Shown: positions 1 through 8,126 of the stretch, piece after piece
Layout: every line of letters begins with the position of its first letter
Numbering within the stretch: position 1 is the stretch's first letter
Assembly (NCBI GenBank): GCA_946886855.1
Contig: CAMPJJ010000065.1
Coordinates: 1-32,000 of the forward strand
DNA: 32,000 bases
From: an uncultured Roseateles sp.
Lineage (GTDB): Bacteria; Pseudomonadota; Gammaproteobacteria; Burkholderiales; Burkholderiaceae
Direction of reading: 5' to 3'
Made by a program: the position numbers and the translations under genes
Notes under the pieces: model-generated
Seen by the model: the letters and a program-made list of their open reading frames with translations, nothing else
The model's database searches: none
What the model was told of the DNA's origin: nothing

Positions 1-3000
1 CAGCGCGACGATGCAGGGCGCGCGTCCGATGCCGGTCGGACGTTGGCCTCGGTGTCCGAGGCCGATTCGCTGGACGTCATGGCGTCCGAGTCCGAGTCCG
101 AGTTCAAGCTCGCGTCAGATTCCGACTTCGACTCCGACTCCGACTCCGAGTTCGAGTTCGAGCTGGAATACGAATCCGAGTCCGAATCCGAATCCGAATC
201 CGAATCCGAATCCGAATCCGGAGTCGTCGGCGCGTCCGACGCCGTATCGCTGTCGGATGCCGAGTCCGACGCCGATGCGCTCGTCAACGAGTCATAGCCT
301 GGGCGCCTCGCATCGGACGGCGGCGTCGAGCTGACCGTCGAGGCGTCGTCGTCCCTGCGCGCGAGGCGCGCGGTGACGATGCCGTCGACTTCGAGCATGC
401 CGTCGACCCACCGCACCTGGGAGGGCAACGCGTCCAGGGATCGACCGTCCGCGCGCGCATGGTCCCGGGCGATCCAGAGGTCCATGTGACGCAGGGCCTC
501 GTCCTGGCGCGCCCGTGGCGTCGGATCCGCCGCGGAGCCCGGACCTGCGGGACCTGCGGGACTTGCCAGATCGCCCAGGGCCGGCACCCGCCAGGACCGC
601 CTGTCCTGGGCGCTCACCGTGAGTTCGACGACGCCCCGGGCGCGATCCAGGTGCTGTTGCATGCCTGGCGCCAGGGCGGCCAGCAGGGGCAGGGGACGCG
701 TGTCCGTCACCGGAGCCAGCGCGTGCCAGCCCAGCGCGGACTGCCGCACCCATCCGGAGATCGACTGATCGAGGAAGTCGGTCATCACGCGCTCGAGCCG
801 GACGCCGGCATCGAGGAGGTCCGGCGTCGCGGCCGGGTCCGCGCGCAGGGAGGCCAGGAGCGCGGTCATCTCCGCGTTGCGGCGCCGCCAGGCGGCCTCT
901 CCCAGGACGATGCTGCGCTCCGGCAGCGGGCGTGCGGCCAGGCCGCTGATGTCGTCGACGATGGCTTGGCCGAACGCGGCCAGGCGCGCGCGCGCCTTCG
1001 CTTCGGGCGAGCCGGGCTGCCCGGTGCCCGCCGAACTGGACGTGGACGTGGACGCGGACATGGACGTCACAAAGCGCTTCCAGGGCCCGCTCAGGACACG
1101 GATGAGCACGTCATCCTGCAGGCGGGCGACCCGCTCCTCGACGGGATCGAAGACGAAGCCCGCCAGCAGGCGCGCCGCGCCGGCGGGGCTGGTTTCATAA
1201 CCGCCTTCGACCAGGCCCCGCCAGTGGACGCCTTCGTCCTTGACGTCGGCCCGCAAGGAGGCCGCCGTGAAGCGCAGCGGACCGATGAGCTCGGTCTCGC
1301 TCAGCAGACGCAGCCGTTCCAGCGCGGCCAGCCTCAGCCCGGCGTTGATCCGCAGGGCGCGGGTCGCGCCAGCTTCGCGCGCCTCGATCAGGGGATCGAG
1401 CCGGACCACGAAGGGCCGATCGGGACCGGACGCCTCGAGCGCCTCGACGAAGAAGGCCGCGAGCGCCCGGCCGCGGACCGTGCGTGTTTCGGCGGTGGCA
1501 TCGGGATGACCCGCGAGGAGCGCGTCGACTTCATCGACCAGGCCGTGGAAGGCGCGGGTCGCGCGTGCGCCCGCGCCGTCATCGCCCCGATCCTGGCGCT
1601 CGGCCTCGACCAGCGAGGCGTAGACCCGCGCCAGCTGCAACGGCCCCTCGTCCAGGATGGCGTCGAACAGCTGCGTCGTCAGTTGCCTCAAGGCGGCGGA
1701 CGCCAGCGGCGCTGCCACGCCCGACAAGGACAGGCGCTCCAGCGACTGGCGCAGGTCGGACCTGAGGGGCGCGGGCAGCGACGCGTCGTCGGGCCACGAC
1801 GCGGTGAGCTGGTCCAGCGTGTGCGCGATCACCGAGGCGCGCCCGACGTCGGTCGACGGCCGGGCTCCCGGCGATCGGGCCGGCCCAGTCGCGTCGACGG
1901 CGTGGCCGTCAGGGTTGTCGACGGCACTGTCGACAGCCTCATCGAGGGCCGCATTGACAGCCTCTTGGTCGGCCGCATCGACAGCCTTTGCGACGGCTTT
2001 CGCGACGGGCTTTGCGACCGCCTTGCCGCCGCCCGATGGGTCGGCGGCGACCGATGTCGATGCCACGGGCTGGCGCAGCGCATCGATGTAGGACTCGGCG
2101 AATGCCTTCGACGCCCGGCAGGCGGCGTCGTCCACGAGTCCGTCCATCAGCGAGAGCACGTTGTCCTTCAGCGTGACGAGCGCCTCGAGGGCCCGCTCCG
2201 CCACGCGGGACGCATCGTCGCCGCCCGCGACGAAGACCGTCAGCAACGAGCGGTAGGCCTCGTTGAGCGGCGCGAACGAGCCGTCGAACATGCCGGTGAC
2301 GACGTGGGCCGCCGCGTCGTCCAGGTGCCGCGCCGTCACGTCGTCCAGCTGGCGGGCCGAAGCGCCCGAAGCGGCTTGTCGGATCTGCAGGCCGGGACCA
2401 TAGAGGTTGCGGGCGACACGTCCCAGCGCGGCCCCGAGGCGGTGTTTCGTCTCGGCGGTCGTCGCGACGCGGGGAGGCGCGTCCACGCGCTGCGCCTGAA
2501 GCGCCTGGGCGATCGAGGTCGCGCGTCGATCGAGGTCCCAGAGCATCGTCTCCGCGGCGTAGAGCGAGGCGAGCGAGGACGCGCTCCGGGCGCCGGCGGT
2601 GTCGCCCATCAGGCGGATGATCATGTCATCGCTCATCGGCACGTCCTCGCCCGCGCCGCCCTCCGGATACTTGTCGGCGCGCCGTACCTGGCCGTCCTCG
2701 ATCCAGTAGTGCCAGGTCTTGCCGGCGGCCCTGCGCTGGGGCGCGACCCCCGGGTTCGTTTCGGAGAGCATGGCCGAGATGCCGAGGCGGGGGAACTCGG
2801 AGACCAGCATGGTCTCCGCATACACGGTGGTCCGCATGCCCGGCAGCGCCCATCCCTGCGCGGCCGCCGACGTGGCGAAGCTCGCACCGAAGCTCTCCGT
2901 GTAGATCGGGGACTCCAATGCGCAGCTCAGCAGCCGGGTGCGCGCGACCTCCGTCATCACGCCCGGATGGCGCTGCTTGAGGGCCTTGAGCAGCCGACCG

Positions 3001-4607
3001 ATCGAACCGCTCAGCCGGTCGGGCCGGTAGCCGGCCAGGAGCGCCTGCTTCGTGCGCGGGTCCATCGTGCCGTGACCGTTCACGATGAGCTGGAGAGGCC
3101 GCGCCGCCGTGTCGTTGCCGATGTGCTGGAGCAGGTGATCGCCGGAACGGATCTTCCAGCTGCCGTCCGCCGCCAGTCGGACCCAGACCATGCCGCCCCG
3201 GTCCGCGTACTGCCTCAGGAGGTGCCGGCCGGTCCAGTCCATGGTCTCCTCGTCTTCGAGTGCGACGAACAGTCGCAACTCGCGCGAGGCCGGGCCGGCC
3301 GCCGCCGAGCTCTCGAGGAGGGGCGGCGGCAGATCGATGTGATCGGCCCAACGGTCGACGGGCCCGTCGCGCCGGGCGGCCTGGGTCCGGGCGAGCGCAT
3401 TGAGGGCCTGATGAGCGGCCACCGGGTCGATGGACCATCGTCCCGTCTGATCGGCACTGGCGAGCACCAGACGGCCCGCCTTGAATGCTTGGGCGTCGAT
3501 CGACAGGGCCTCGGGCCAGGTGTCCGGGCTGGCCGCCGCCAGACCGGTGAGCCGGAGCAGGCGCTCCAGGGTCAGCAGCAGTGCGTTCTGTGCGCCGACG
3601 GTGTCGGCCGTCGCGGCGGGGAACAGGATCGTCGTCCCGACGCCGTCGGGCACGGCCGGGGACAGCGTCAGCCGCCCCTGCGTGCGCGAGAGCGTCCAGC
3701 GATCGCTGTCGATCTGCCATCGGGAGAAGAGGCCGCGCAGGACCTCTTCGGCGGTGGGCGGGGACGGGAGCCGGGACATGTCGGGCATGAGCGCCCGCAT
3801 GAGCGCCTGCGTGGGCGCTTCTGCGGCCCGGGACCAGTCGCCGACCCAGGCTTGCCAATCCGGTCCCGTCCGCGTGGCGGGCTCGTTGCTGATGGCCTGG
3901 AGCGGACCGATCGCGCCCTGGCGGGCGAGTTGCTCCAGCACGGGATAGAGCTTCTTCAGGGCCTGGACGCGGCCGGTGACCTCGGCGGAGCCGGTGCCGC
4001 CCAGATCGCGGCGGAGCCGGTCGATGTCGATCACGAAGGGGGATCCGCTCAGGCCGCTGGCCAGGGCCGCGCGGAACAGCCGCAGCCTCGCCGCCTTGCT
4101 GTAGGCATTCAGCGACTCCTGCGGGGCGGCCTCGATGCGCTGTGCCAACAGGTCGAGGAAGCGCAGGATGAAGGCCGTCGATTGCTGGATCCTGATCGAC
4201 GGCGTGGCGGACGTTCGCAGCGTGTCATCGACCTGGCGGGGATCGATCGCCCCGAACGGGCCGGCCGGCAGGTCGACGAGCTGCTCGGTCTTCGCGACGA
4301 CGAAGGCCCCGGGCATCGCCAGGAGCCCCTTCGCCATGGGGAGCCGGCCCTGGGCGATCCGGAGGCCGATCTCCGCCAGATTGGACTTCCAGTCGAGGTC
4401 CCTGGAGGTCGGCAGATCGCCGGTCAGGCGGTTCAGCTGCGTCCGCAGCGCCTGGGAGATCTGGGGCGTGTCGTCGACCCAGTGCTCCGTGGAGAAGTCC
4501 AGCGCCTCGATCAGGACGGTGAGCAGGCCTGTCTCGGTCTCGGGCGCACGGGCGACGAGGCGGCCAGGATCCTGGCTGGCGATGGGAACGGACGTCGGGA
4601 GCGGCAT
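1..4607 (-). CDS. Giant protein with C80-type cysteine protease domain and Ser-Asp repeat tail (partial, continues past left edge)
   Basis: Reading the minus strand from the ATG at 4607 gives an uninterrupted frame of 1535 residues to the window edge, with no stop. Residues about 442-620 resemble the peptidase C80 (CPD) domain of MARTX and TcdA/TcdB toxins: a strand-rich stretch, then catalytic-type His512 in LQLIVNGHGT and Cys562 in LLSCALES, 50 residues apart as in known CPDs, followed by an amphipathic segment like the one after the CPD cysteine. In the known families inositol hexakisphosphate from the host cell triggers self-cleavage. Residues 1-440 and 630-1410 are mostly helical-looking and not recognised. 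An Ala/Val/Asp repeat lies near residues 860-915, and from about residue 1420 the chain is low-complexity Ser/Asp/Glu. No signal peptide or membrane segment is visible. An alternative ATG at 4621 is out of frame. It lies 113 bp downstream of the glucokinase-hexR fusion on the same strand. Toxin or effector function is inference. Confidence 0.8.
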   Translation of the reverse strand, partial: MPLPTSVPIASQDPGRLVARAPETETGLLTVLIEALDFSTEHWVDDTPQISQALRTQLNRLTGDLPTSRDLDWKSNLAEIGLRIAQGRLPMAKGLLAMPGAFVVAKTEQLVDLPAGPFGAIDPRQVDDTLRTSATPSIRIQQSTAFILRFLDLLAQRIEAAPQESLNAYSKAARLRLFRAALASGLSGSPFVIDIDRLRRDLGGTGSAEVTGRVQALKKLYPVLEQLARQGAIGPLQAISNEPATRTGPDWQAWVGDWSRAAEAPTQALMRALMPDMSRLPSPPTAEEVLRGLFSRWQIDSDRWTLSRTQGRLTLSPAVPDGVGTTILFPAATADTVGAQNALLLTLERLLRLTGLAAASPDTWPEALSIDAQAFKAGRLVLASADQTGRWSIDPVAAHQALNALARTQAARRDGPVDRWADHIDLPPPLLESSAAAGPASRELRLFVALEDEETMDWTGRHLLRQYADRGGMVWVRLAADGSWKIRSGDHLLQHIGNDTAARPLQLIVNGHGTMDPRTKQALLAGYRPDRLSGSIGRLLKALKQRHPGVMTEVARTRLLSCALESPIYTESFGASFATSAAAQGWALPGMRTTVYAETMLVSEFPRLGISAMLSETNPGVAPQRRAAGKTWHYWIEDGQVRRADKYPEGGAGEDVPMSDDMIIRLMGDTAGARSASSLASLYAAETMLWDLDRRATSIAQALQAQRVDAPPRVATTAETKHRLGAALGRVARNLYGPGLQIRQAASGASARQLDDVTARHLDDAAAHVVTGMFDGSFAPLNEAYRSLLTVFVAGGDDASRVAERALEALVTLKDNVLSLMDGLVDDAACRASKAFAESYIDALRQPVASTSVAADPSGGGKAVAKPVAKAVAKAVDAADQEAVNAALDEAVDSAVDNPDGHAVDATGPARSPGARPSTDVGRASVIAHTLDQLTASWPDDASLPAPLRSDLRQSLERLSLSGVAAPLASAALRQLTTQLFDAILDEGPLQLARVYASLVEAERQDRGDDGAGARATRAFHGLVDEVDALLAGHPDATAETRTVRGRALAAFFVEALEASGPDRPFVVRLDPLIEAREAGATRALRINAGLRLAALERLRLLSETELIGPLRFTAASLRADVKDEGVHWRGLVEGGYETSPAGAARLLAGFVFDPVEERVARLQDDVLIRVLSGPWKRFVTSMSASTSTSSSAGTGQPGSPEAKARARLAAFGQAIVDDISGLAARPLPERSIVLGEAAWRRRNAEMTALLASLRADPAATPDLLDAGVRLERVMTDFLDQSISGWVRQSALGWHALAPVTDTRPLPLLAALAPGMQQHLDRARGVVELTVSAQDRRSWRVPALGDLASPAGPAGPGSAADPTPRARQDEALRHMDLWIARDHARADGRSLDALPSQVRWVDGMLEVDGIVTARLARRDDDASTVSSTPPSDARRPGYDSLTSASASDSASDSDTASDAPTTPDSDSDSDSDSDSDSDSYSSSNSNSESESESKSESDASLNSDSDSDAMTSSESASDTEANVRPASDARPASSR
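84..219 (-). repeat. Hexanucleotide repeat encoding Ser-Asp/Ser-Glu dipeptides
   Basis: A 6-bp unit (GAATCC on the plus strand, GGATTC on the minus strand) is present in eight near-identical consecutive copies at 172-219, and degenerate copies extend left to about 84. In the minus-strand gene it encodes alternating Ser and Asp or Glu. Because the unit is nearly self-complementary in coding sense, a plus-strand frame also reads as Ser-Glu/Ser-Asp. The array sits in the C-terminal part of the giant protein seen here. Simple repeats of this kind can change in copy number; since the unit is 6 bp, such changes keep the frame. Confidence 0.9.
2733..3284 (-). other. Peptidase C80-like (CPD) domain within the giant protein
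   Basis: The domain covers about residues 442-625. The order of elements matches the C80 fold: strand RELRLFVALEDEE, helix, strand GMVWVRLAADGSWKIRSGD (compare the GNYRVVYGD region of MARTX CPD), catalytic-type His512 (codon 3072-3074), Cys562 (codon 2922-2924), then ESFGASFATSAAAQGW, which aligns in character with the helix after the CPD cysteine. The comparison is from memory of the family and not from a search. Confidence 0.72.
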
Positions 4608-4696
4608 GGCACGGCACTCATGGTGAGAGAAGAAACCTCTCAGTCATGTGACGCGGCGCCGCATCCGACAACGGGCCCGGAGAAAGCGGACGAGCA

Positions 4697-4715
4697 CCGG
4701 CCCCGGCGGGGCCGG
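4697..4715 (-). terminator. Hairpin just downstream of the glucokinase-hexR fusion
   Basis: A perfect 8-bp stem, CCGGCCCC / GGGGCCGG, with a 3-base loop starts 6 bases after the stop codon of the fusion gene (stop at 4721-4723). No run of T follows on the minus strand, so it may be only a weak terminator, and readthrough into the downstream C80 gene is possible. Confidence 0.45.
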
Positions 4716-4720
4716 CGACC

Positions 4721-6634
4721 TCAGCGGCTGTGGGCCGTCAGCTTCGCCAGCGGCGAGGCCAGGCTGATGCCGGGCGCGGCGCGGCGCGCGCTGGGGCGGC
4801 CGTCCTCGTCGGTCTCATCGAGCTCCGGATGCGCGGCACCCAGCGCCAGCCCGGTCGCGCCGGCGTTGTCACGCCGCATCGCCACGCCGACCGCCAGCAT
4901 GTCGATCACCAGCAGGTGCAGGATGCGGCTGATCATCGGCAGGTGCGTGGCGACATCCTCGACGTGATCGACGATCAGCGCCGCATCGGCCTTCCTGGCC
5001 AGCGGCGACTGGCTCGCCGTGATCGCCAGCACGTGGGCGCCGCGTTCGCGCGCCGCGTCGGCCACCGCGATCAGTTCGGGCAGCTTGCCGCTGCTGCTGA
5101 TCAGCACCGCCACGTCGCCCGCCTTCAGCGTCTGCGCGGCCAGCAGCTGCAGGCGCGGCTCGACGTACGCATTGCAGGCGACGCCCAGCCGCAGGAACTT
5201 GAACTGCGCGTCCTGCGCCACGACGCCGTAATGGCCGATCGCGAAGAACTCGATCCGCGACGCCTGCAGCAGCAGGTCGATGCTGCGGTCGATCATGTCG
5301 CGGTTGAGCTGGCTGCGCACCTGCAGGATCGCCGACGCGGTGTTGCCCAGCACCTTCTCGCCGAGCTCCACCATCGAGTCGTCCTGCGTCACCTGCGTGT
5401 GGCTGACCGGCACGGTGCCGGTCAGGCCGGAGGCCAGGCGCAGCTTGAAATCGGACAGGCCCTCGCAGCCCAGCGAGCGGCAGAAGCGGATCACCGTCGG
5501 CTGGCTGACGCTGGCCGCGCGGGCGATCTCGGCGATCGGGTCGTTGAGCACCTTGCGCGAATGCGCCAGCACGTGGTCCGCCACGCGCTGCTCGGCCGGC
5601 GAGAGGCCGTCGCGCGCGCGCCGGATCTGGCTGACGATGGCCGACGCGCCGCCGCTGGTCTGCAGGCTGCGCAGCTGCGCTTCCAGGATCGCCGAGGCGC
5701 CCTTGAAGGTCGCGTGCTCGGCGGTGATCACGAAGGTCGGGATCGCGGTGACGTAGTCGGAGAAGCGGCCCTTGTCCTCGAAGCGCGCGCGGAAGCGCGA
5801 GCGGTCGAAGTACTCGCCCAGCCGCGGCACGATGCCGCCGCCGATGTAGATGCCGCCCAGCGCGCCCAGCGTCACCGCCAGGTTGGCCGCCGCGGTGCCC
5901 AGCAGGGTGCAGAAGAGGTCCAGGGTGGCCTCGCAGACCGGATCGGCCGCCTCGAGCGCGCGCGCGGTGATGTCCGGTGCCGTCAGCGGCTCCGATGGCT
6001 GCTTCAGGTAGTCGGCCATCGCGCGGTGCATCAGCTCCAGACCCGGCCCCGACAGCAGGCGCTCGAAGGAGACGTGCTCGTACTCGTTCCAGGCGAAGCG
6101 CAGCAGCGCGATCTCGCGCTCGTCGCGCGGCGCGAAGTTGGTGTGGCCGCCTTCGGAGCCGAGCGAGATCCAGCCTTCGCCGGCGGGGATCAGGCCCGAC
6201 ACGCCCAGGCCCGAGCCCGAGCCCAGCAGGCCGATCACGCTGTGGGGGCGGGCCTCGCCGCCGCCGATCTGGCGGATCTCGCTGCCGCGCAGCCGGGGCA
6301 GGGCCATCGCCAGCGCGGTGAAGTCGTTGACGACCACCAGCGTGTCCAGGCCGAGCCGCTGGCGCGCTTCCTCGATCGAGAACTGCCAGTGGTAGTTGGT
6401 CATGCGCACCTGGTCGCCCTCGACCGGGTTGGCGATGGCGATCGCCGCGTGCGCCACCTTCAGCTGGCGCGGCAGCCGGTCCATGTAGGCGCGCACGGCG
6501 GCATGGAAGTCGGCGTGTTCGGCACAGCGCAGCAGCGCGATGTGCTCGAACTCTCCGGGAGTGGTCTCCAGGGCGAAGCGGGCGAAGGTGCCGCCGATGT
6601 CGGCGATGAGCCGGGGACTGTCGAATTCACGCAT
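4721..6634 (-). CDS. glk-hexR: Bifunctional glucokinase / HexR (RpiR-family) transcriptional regulator
   Basis: A 637-residue fusion known in Burkholderiales. Residues about 1-325 form a glucokinase that phosphorylates glucose to glucose-6-phosphate with ATP: the ATP-binding ADIGGTFARFAL near the N-terminus, the substrate loop TNYHWQFS, the catalytic-type NDFTALAMALP, glycine-rich GSGSGLGVSG and GSEGGHTNFAP. Residues about 335-410 hold the RpiR helix-turn-helix (IARAASVSQPTVIRFCRS), and about 450-590 the SIS sugar-phosphate-binding domain (AIGHYGVVAQD, LISSSGKLPELI). HexR proteins repress sugar-catabolic genes and are released by KDPG of the Entner-Doudoroff pathway. The ATG at 6634 gives a standard N-terminus close to the phosphate-binding loop. 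It is divergent from a second glucokinase, and a palindrome at 6717-6731 in the shared control region suggests autoregulation. All catalytic motifs look intact. Confidence 0.95.
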   Translation of the reverse strand: MREFDSPRLIADIGGTFARFALETTPGEFEHIALLRCAEHADFHAAVRAYMDRLPRQLKVAHAAIAIANPVEGDQVRMTNYHWQFSIEEARQRLGLDTLVVVNDFTALAMALPRLRGSEIRQIGGGEARPHSVIGLLGSGSGLGVSGLIPAGEGWISLGSEGGHTNFAPRDEREIALLRFAWNEYEHVSFERLLSGPGLELMHRAMADYLKQPSEPLTAPDITARALEAADPVCEATLDLFCTLLGTAAANLAVTLGALGGIYIGGGIVPRLGEYFDRSRFRARFEDKGRFSDYVTAIPTFVITAEHATFKGASAILEAQLRSLQTSGGASAIVSQIRRARDGLSPAEQRVADHVLAHSRKVLNDPIAEIARAASVSQPTVIRFCRSLGCEGLSDFKLRLASGLTGTVPVSHTQVTQDDSMVELGEKVLGNTASAILQVRSQLNRDMIDRSIDLLLQASRIEFFAIGHYGVVAQDAQFKFLRLGVACNAYVEPRLQLLAAQTLKAGDVAVLISSSGKLPELIAVADAARERGAHVLAITASQSPLARKADAALIVDHVEDVATHLPMISRILHLLVIDMLAVGVAMRRDNAGATGLALGAAHPELDETDEDGRPSARRAAPGISLASPLAKLTAHSR

Positions 6635-6716
6635 GAAGCGGCGATTATGGCGCGACGTCCTGCGGCTTCCGGAAGGGTTCGCCCTAGCCGCGCGGGCGGG
6701 CGATCAGGTTTGCAGG

Positions 6717-6731
6717 TGTAGCGTGACTACA
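6717..6731. promoter_or_regulatory. Probable HexR operator 1 (glk-hexR side)
   Basis: The sequence TGTAGCGTGACTACA is a palindrome with 5-bp arms (TGTAG/CTACA) and a 5-bp centre. It lies 83-97 bases upstream of the glk-hexR start. Known HexR sites in other proteobacteria are palindromes of the TGTA-rich/TACA type, and the same motif recurs at 6873 and 8011. Assignment to HexR is inference from motif form and from the hexR gene next to it. Confidence 0.6.
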
Positions 6732-6872
6732 GCATGTCAATCCGGCGAGAATTGCCGGCGTGGGAGAAAAAACTCCTTCAAAGACAAGCAATTGAGCGCG
6801 AGAGGCGAAGCGGCGACAGCGCGGGAGAAGTGGTCGGGGAGCGACTTGGCAACACTTCTCTTGTGTGAGTGA

Positions 6873-6887
6873 TGTAGTTTTGCTACC
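6873..6887. promoter_or_regulatory. Probable HexR operator 2 (second glucokinase side)
   Basis: The sequence TGTAGTTTTGCTACC matches TGTAG-N5-CTACA except at the last base. It lies 79-93 bases upstream of the preferred GTG start of the second glucokinase, almost mirroring the distance of operator 1 from its own gene. The remainder of the 331-bp divergent region (6635-6965) shows no gene. Confidence 0.5.
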
Positions 6888-6965
6888 TTGCGCGGATTCG
6901 CCGCGGACGCGGTGTCGGAGGGGCCTTGGACGGCCCTTCGCCAGTCAGAGAGCAGGACAAGAACA

Positions 6966-7985
6966 GTGCAAGCAGATCAGGGTGTGGTTTTGAGTCAGAC
7001 GACGGCGGCCGCGGGCTATCCGTGGCTGGTGGCGGACATCGGCGGCAGCAACGCCCGTTTCGCCTGGGTGGACGGGCCGGGGCAGTCCGTGGCGCACGTG
7101 CGCAAGCTGCCGGTCGCCCAGTACGACTCGCTGCGCGCCGCCGCCGAGGCCTACCTGAAGGAGCTGGCCGCCCTGGGCGTGTCGGCACGGCCGAAGCGCG
7201 CGTCGCTGGCCTTGGCCACGGCGATCAACAGCGACCGCATCGAGCTGACCAACAGCCATTGGACTTTTTCGCGCAGCCAGCTGCAGGCCGAGCTGGGCCT
7301 GGATGAGCTGCGGCTCCTCAACGACTTCGAAGCCCTGGCGCTGTCGCTGCCGGGCCTGCGAGCGGACCAGGTCGCGGCCGTGCCGGGTCCCGCCCTGACG
7401 ACGCCGCGCGGCACGCTGGCGGTGATCGGTCCGGGCACCGGCCTGGGCGTGGGCGGTGTGATCGCGACCTCGGGCGGCTGGGTGGCGCTGGCGGGCGAGG
7501 GCGGTCACATGACGCTGGCGCCGACCAACGACTACGAGAGCGAACTGCTCGCCGCCGCGCGCAAGGAATTCCCGCATGTCTCCGCCGAGCGTTTCCTGTC
7601 CGGCGTCGGCCTGCCCACCCTGCATGCGGCGGTGGCGGCCGTGGCCGGTCAGCCGTCCGCGCGGCGCCTGACGGCGGAACAGATCGTCGAGGGCTCCTTG
7701 GCCGGCGACGCGATCTGCGCGCAGACGATGGACCAGTTCTGCGCCTTCCTCGGCAGCTTCGCCGGCAGCGTCACGCTGGCACTGGGCGCGCGCGGCGGGA
7801 TGTACATCGGCGGGGGCATCGTGCCCCGGCTGGGCGAGCGCTTCTTCCAGTCTTCCTTCCGGGCGCGCTTCGAGGCCAAGGGCCGCTTCGCCCCCTACCT
7901 GGCCTCCGTGCCCTGCGTGCTGATCACCGACACGCTGACGGCGCTGGCGGGCGCGGCGTTCGCGCTGGAGCAGTCGGTGCGTTGA
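6966..7985 (+). CDS. glk: Glucokinase (second copy, stand-alone)
   Basis: A 339-residue ROK-independent, bacterial Glk-type glucokinase, which makes glucose-6-phosphate from glucose and ATP in the cytoplasm. Motifs: ADIGGSNARFAW near the N-terminus, TNSHWTFS, catalytic-type LLNDFEALALSLP, GPGTGLGVGG, GEGGHMTLAP and GGMYIGGGIVPRLGE. Length and motif order agree with the family. The frame is open upstream to a TTG at 6888, but the GTG at 6966 is preferred: an AGGAC element lies about 7 bases before it, and the extra residues do not look like glucokinase. A TTG at 6990 is also possible. It is a paralogue of the kinase half of the divergent fusion and probably under the same HexR control. Confidence 0.92.
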   Translation: MQADQGVVLSQTTAAAGYPWLVADIGGSNARFAWVDGPGQSVAHVRKLPVAQYDSLRAAAEAYLKELAALGVSARPKRASLALATAINSDRIELTNSHWTFSRSQLQAELGLDELRLLNDFEALALSLPGLRADQVAAVPGPALTTPRGTLAVIGPGTGLGVGGVIATSGGWVALAGEGGHMTLAPTNDYESELLAAARKEFPHVSAERFLSGVGLPTLHAAVAAVAGQPSARRLTAEQIVEGSLAGDAICAQTMDQFCAFLGSFAGSVTLALGARGGMYIGGGIVPRLGERFFQSSFRARFEAKGRFAPYLASVPCVLITDTLTALAGAAFALEQSVR

Positions 7986-8010
7986 GTCTGTAGTCCGGGC
8001 GAGGATGGGT

Positions 8011-8025
8011 TGTAGTCCAGCTACA
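8011..8025. promoter_or_regulatory. Probable HexR operator 3 (between glucokinase and TonB receptor)
   Basis: The sequence TGTAGTCCAGCTACA is a perfect TGTAG-N5-CTACA palindrome. A further half-site, TGTAGT, is at 7989-7994. The site lies after the glucokinase stop but before the terminator at 8040, and about 222 bases upstream of the TonB receptor start. It may regulate the receptor, although its position before the terminator is unusual. Confidence 0.5.
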
Positions 8026-8039
8026 TCACGCACTGTTAA

Positions 8040-8065
8040 CGGCGGCCCCTGAGGCCGCCGTTTTT
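8040..8065 (+). terminator. Rho-independent terminator after glucokinase
   Basis: A stem of CGGCGGCC paired with GGCCGCCG around a short CCTGA loop is followed by TTTTT at 8061-8065. This is a classic intrinsic terminator 55 bases after the glucokinase stop. Confidence 0.85.
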
Positions 8066-8105
8066 CATTTCGTCTCCCTAATTTGCGGGTTTCTCAGTAG
8101 AAACC

Positions 8106-8126
8106 CGACGTAACTTCGTCGTTTTT
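8106..8126 (+). terminator. Small hairpin with T-run in the receptor leader region
   Basis: CGACG and CGTCG form a 5-bp stem around a 6-base loop, followed by TTTTT. It could be a second weak terminator or an attenuator between the glucokinase and the TonB receptor. The stem is short, so the call is tentative. Confidence 0.35.

Noticed and set aside
43..297. Plus-strand Ser-Glu/Ser-Asp repeat protein
   Set aside because: It arises because the 6-bp repeat also reads as acidic repeats in antisense. The minus-strand frame continues for 1535 residues while this one is only 84.
459..4967. A 1502-codon open frame on the plus strand
   Set aside because: Its codons are exactly antisense to those of the minus-strand C80 gene, its product is Arg/Gly-rich with no domain, and it runs on into the glucokinase-hexR gene. 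The minus frame has the C80 motifs and normal composition.
4730..6721. Long plus-strand frame over the glucokinase-hexR gene
   Set aside because: Antisense shadow in GC-rich DNA; the product is Gln/Arg/Ala-rich with no motif, while the minus frame is a complete kinase-regulator fusion.
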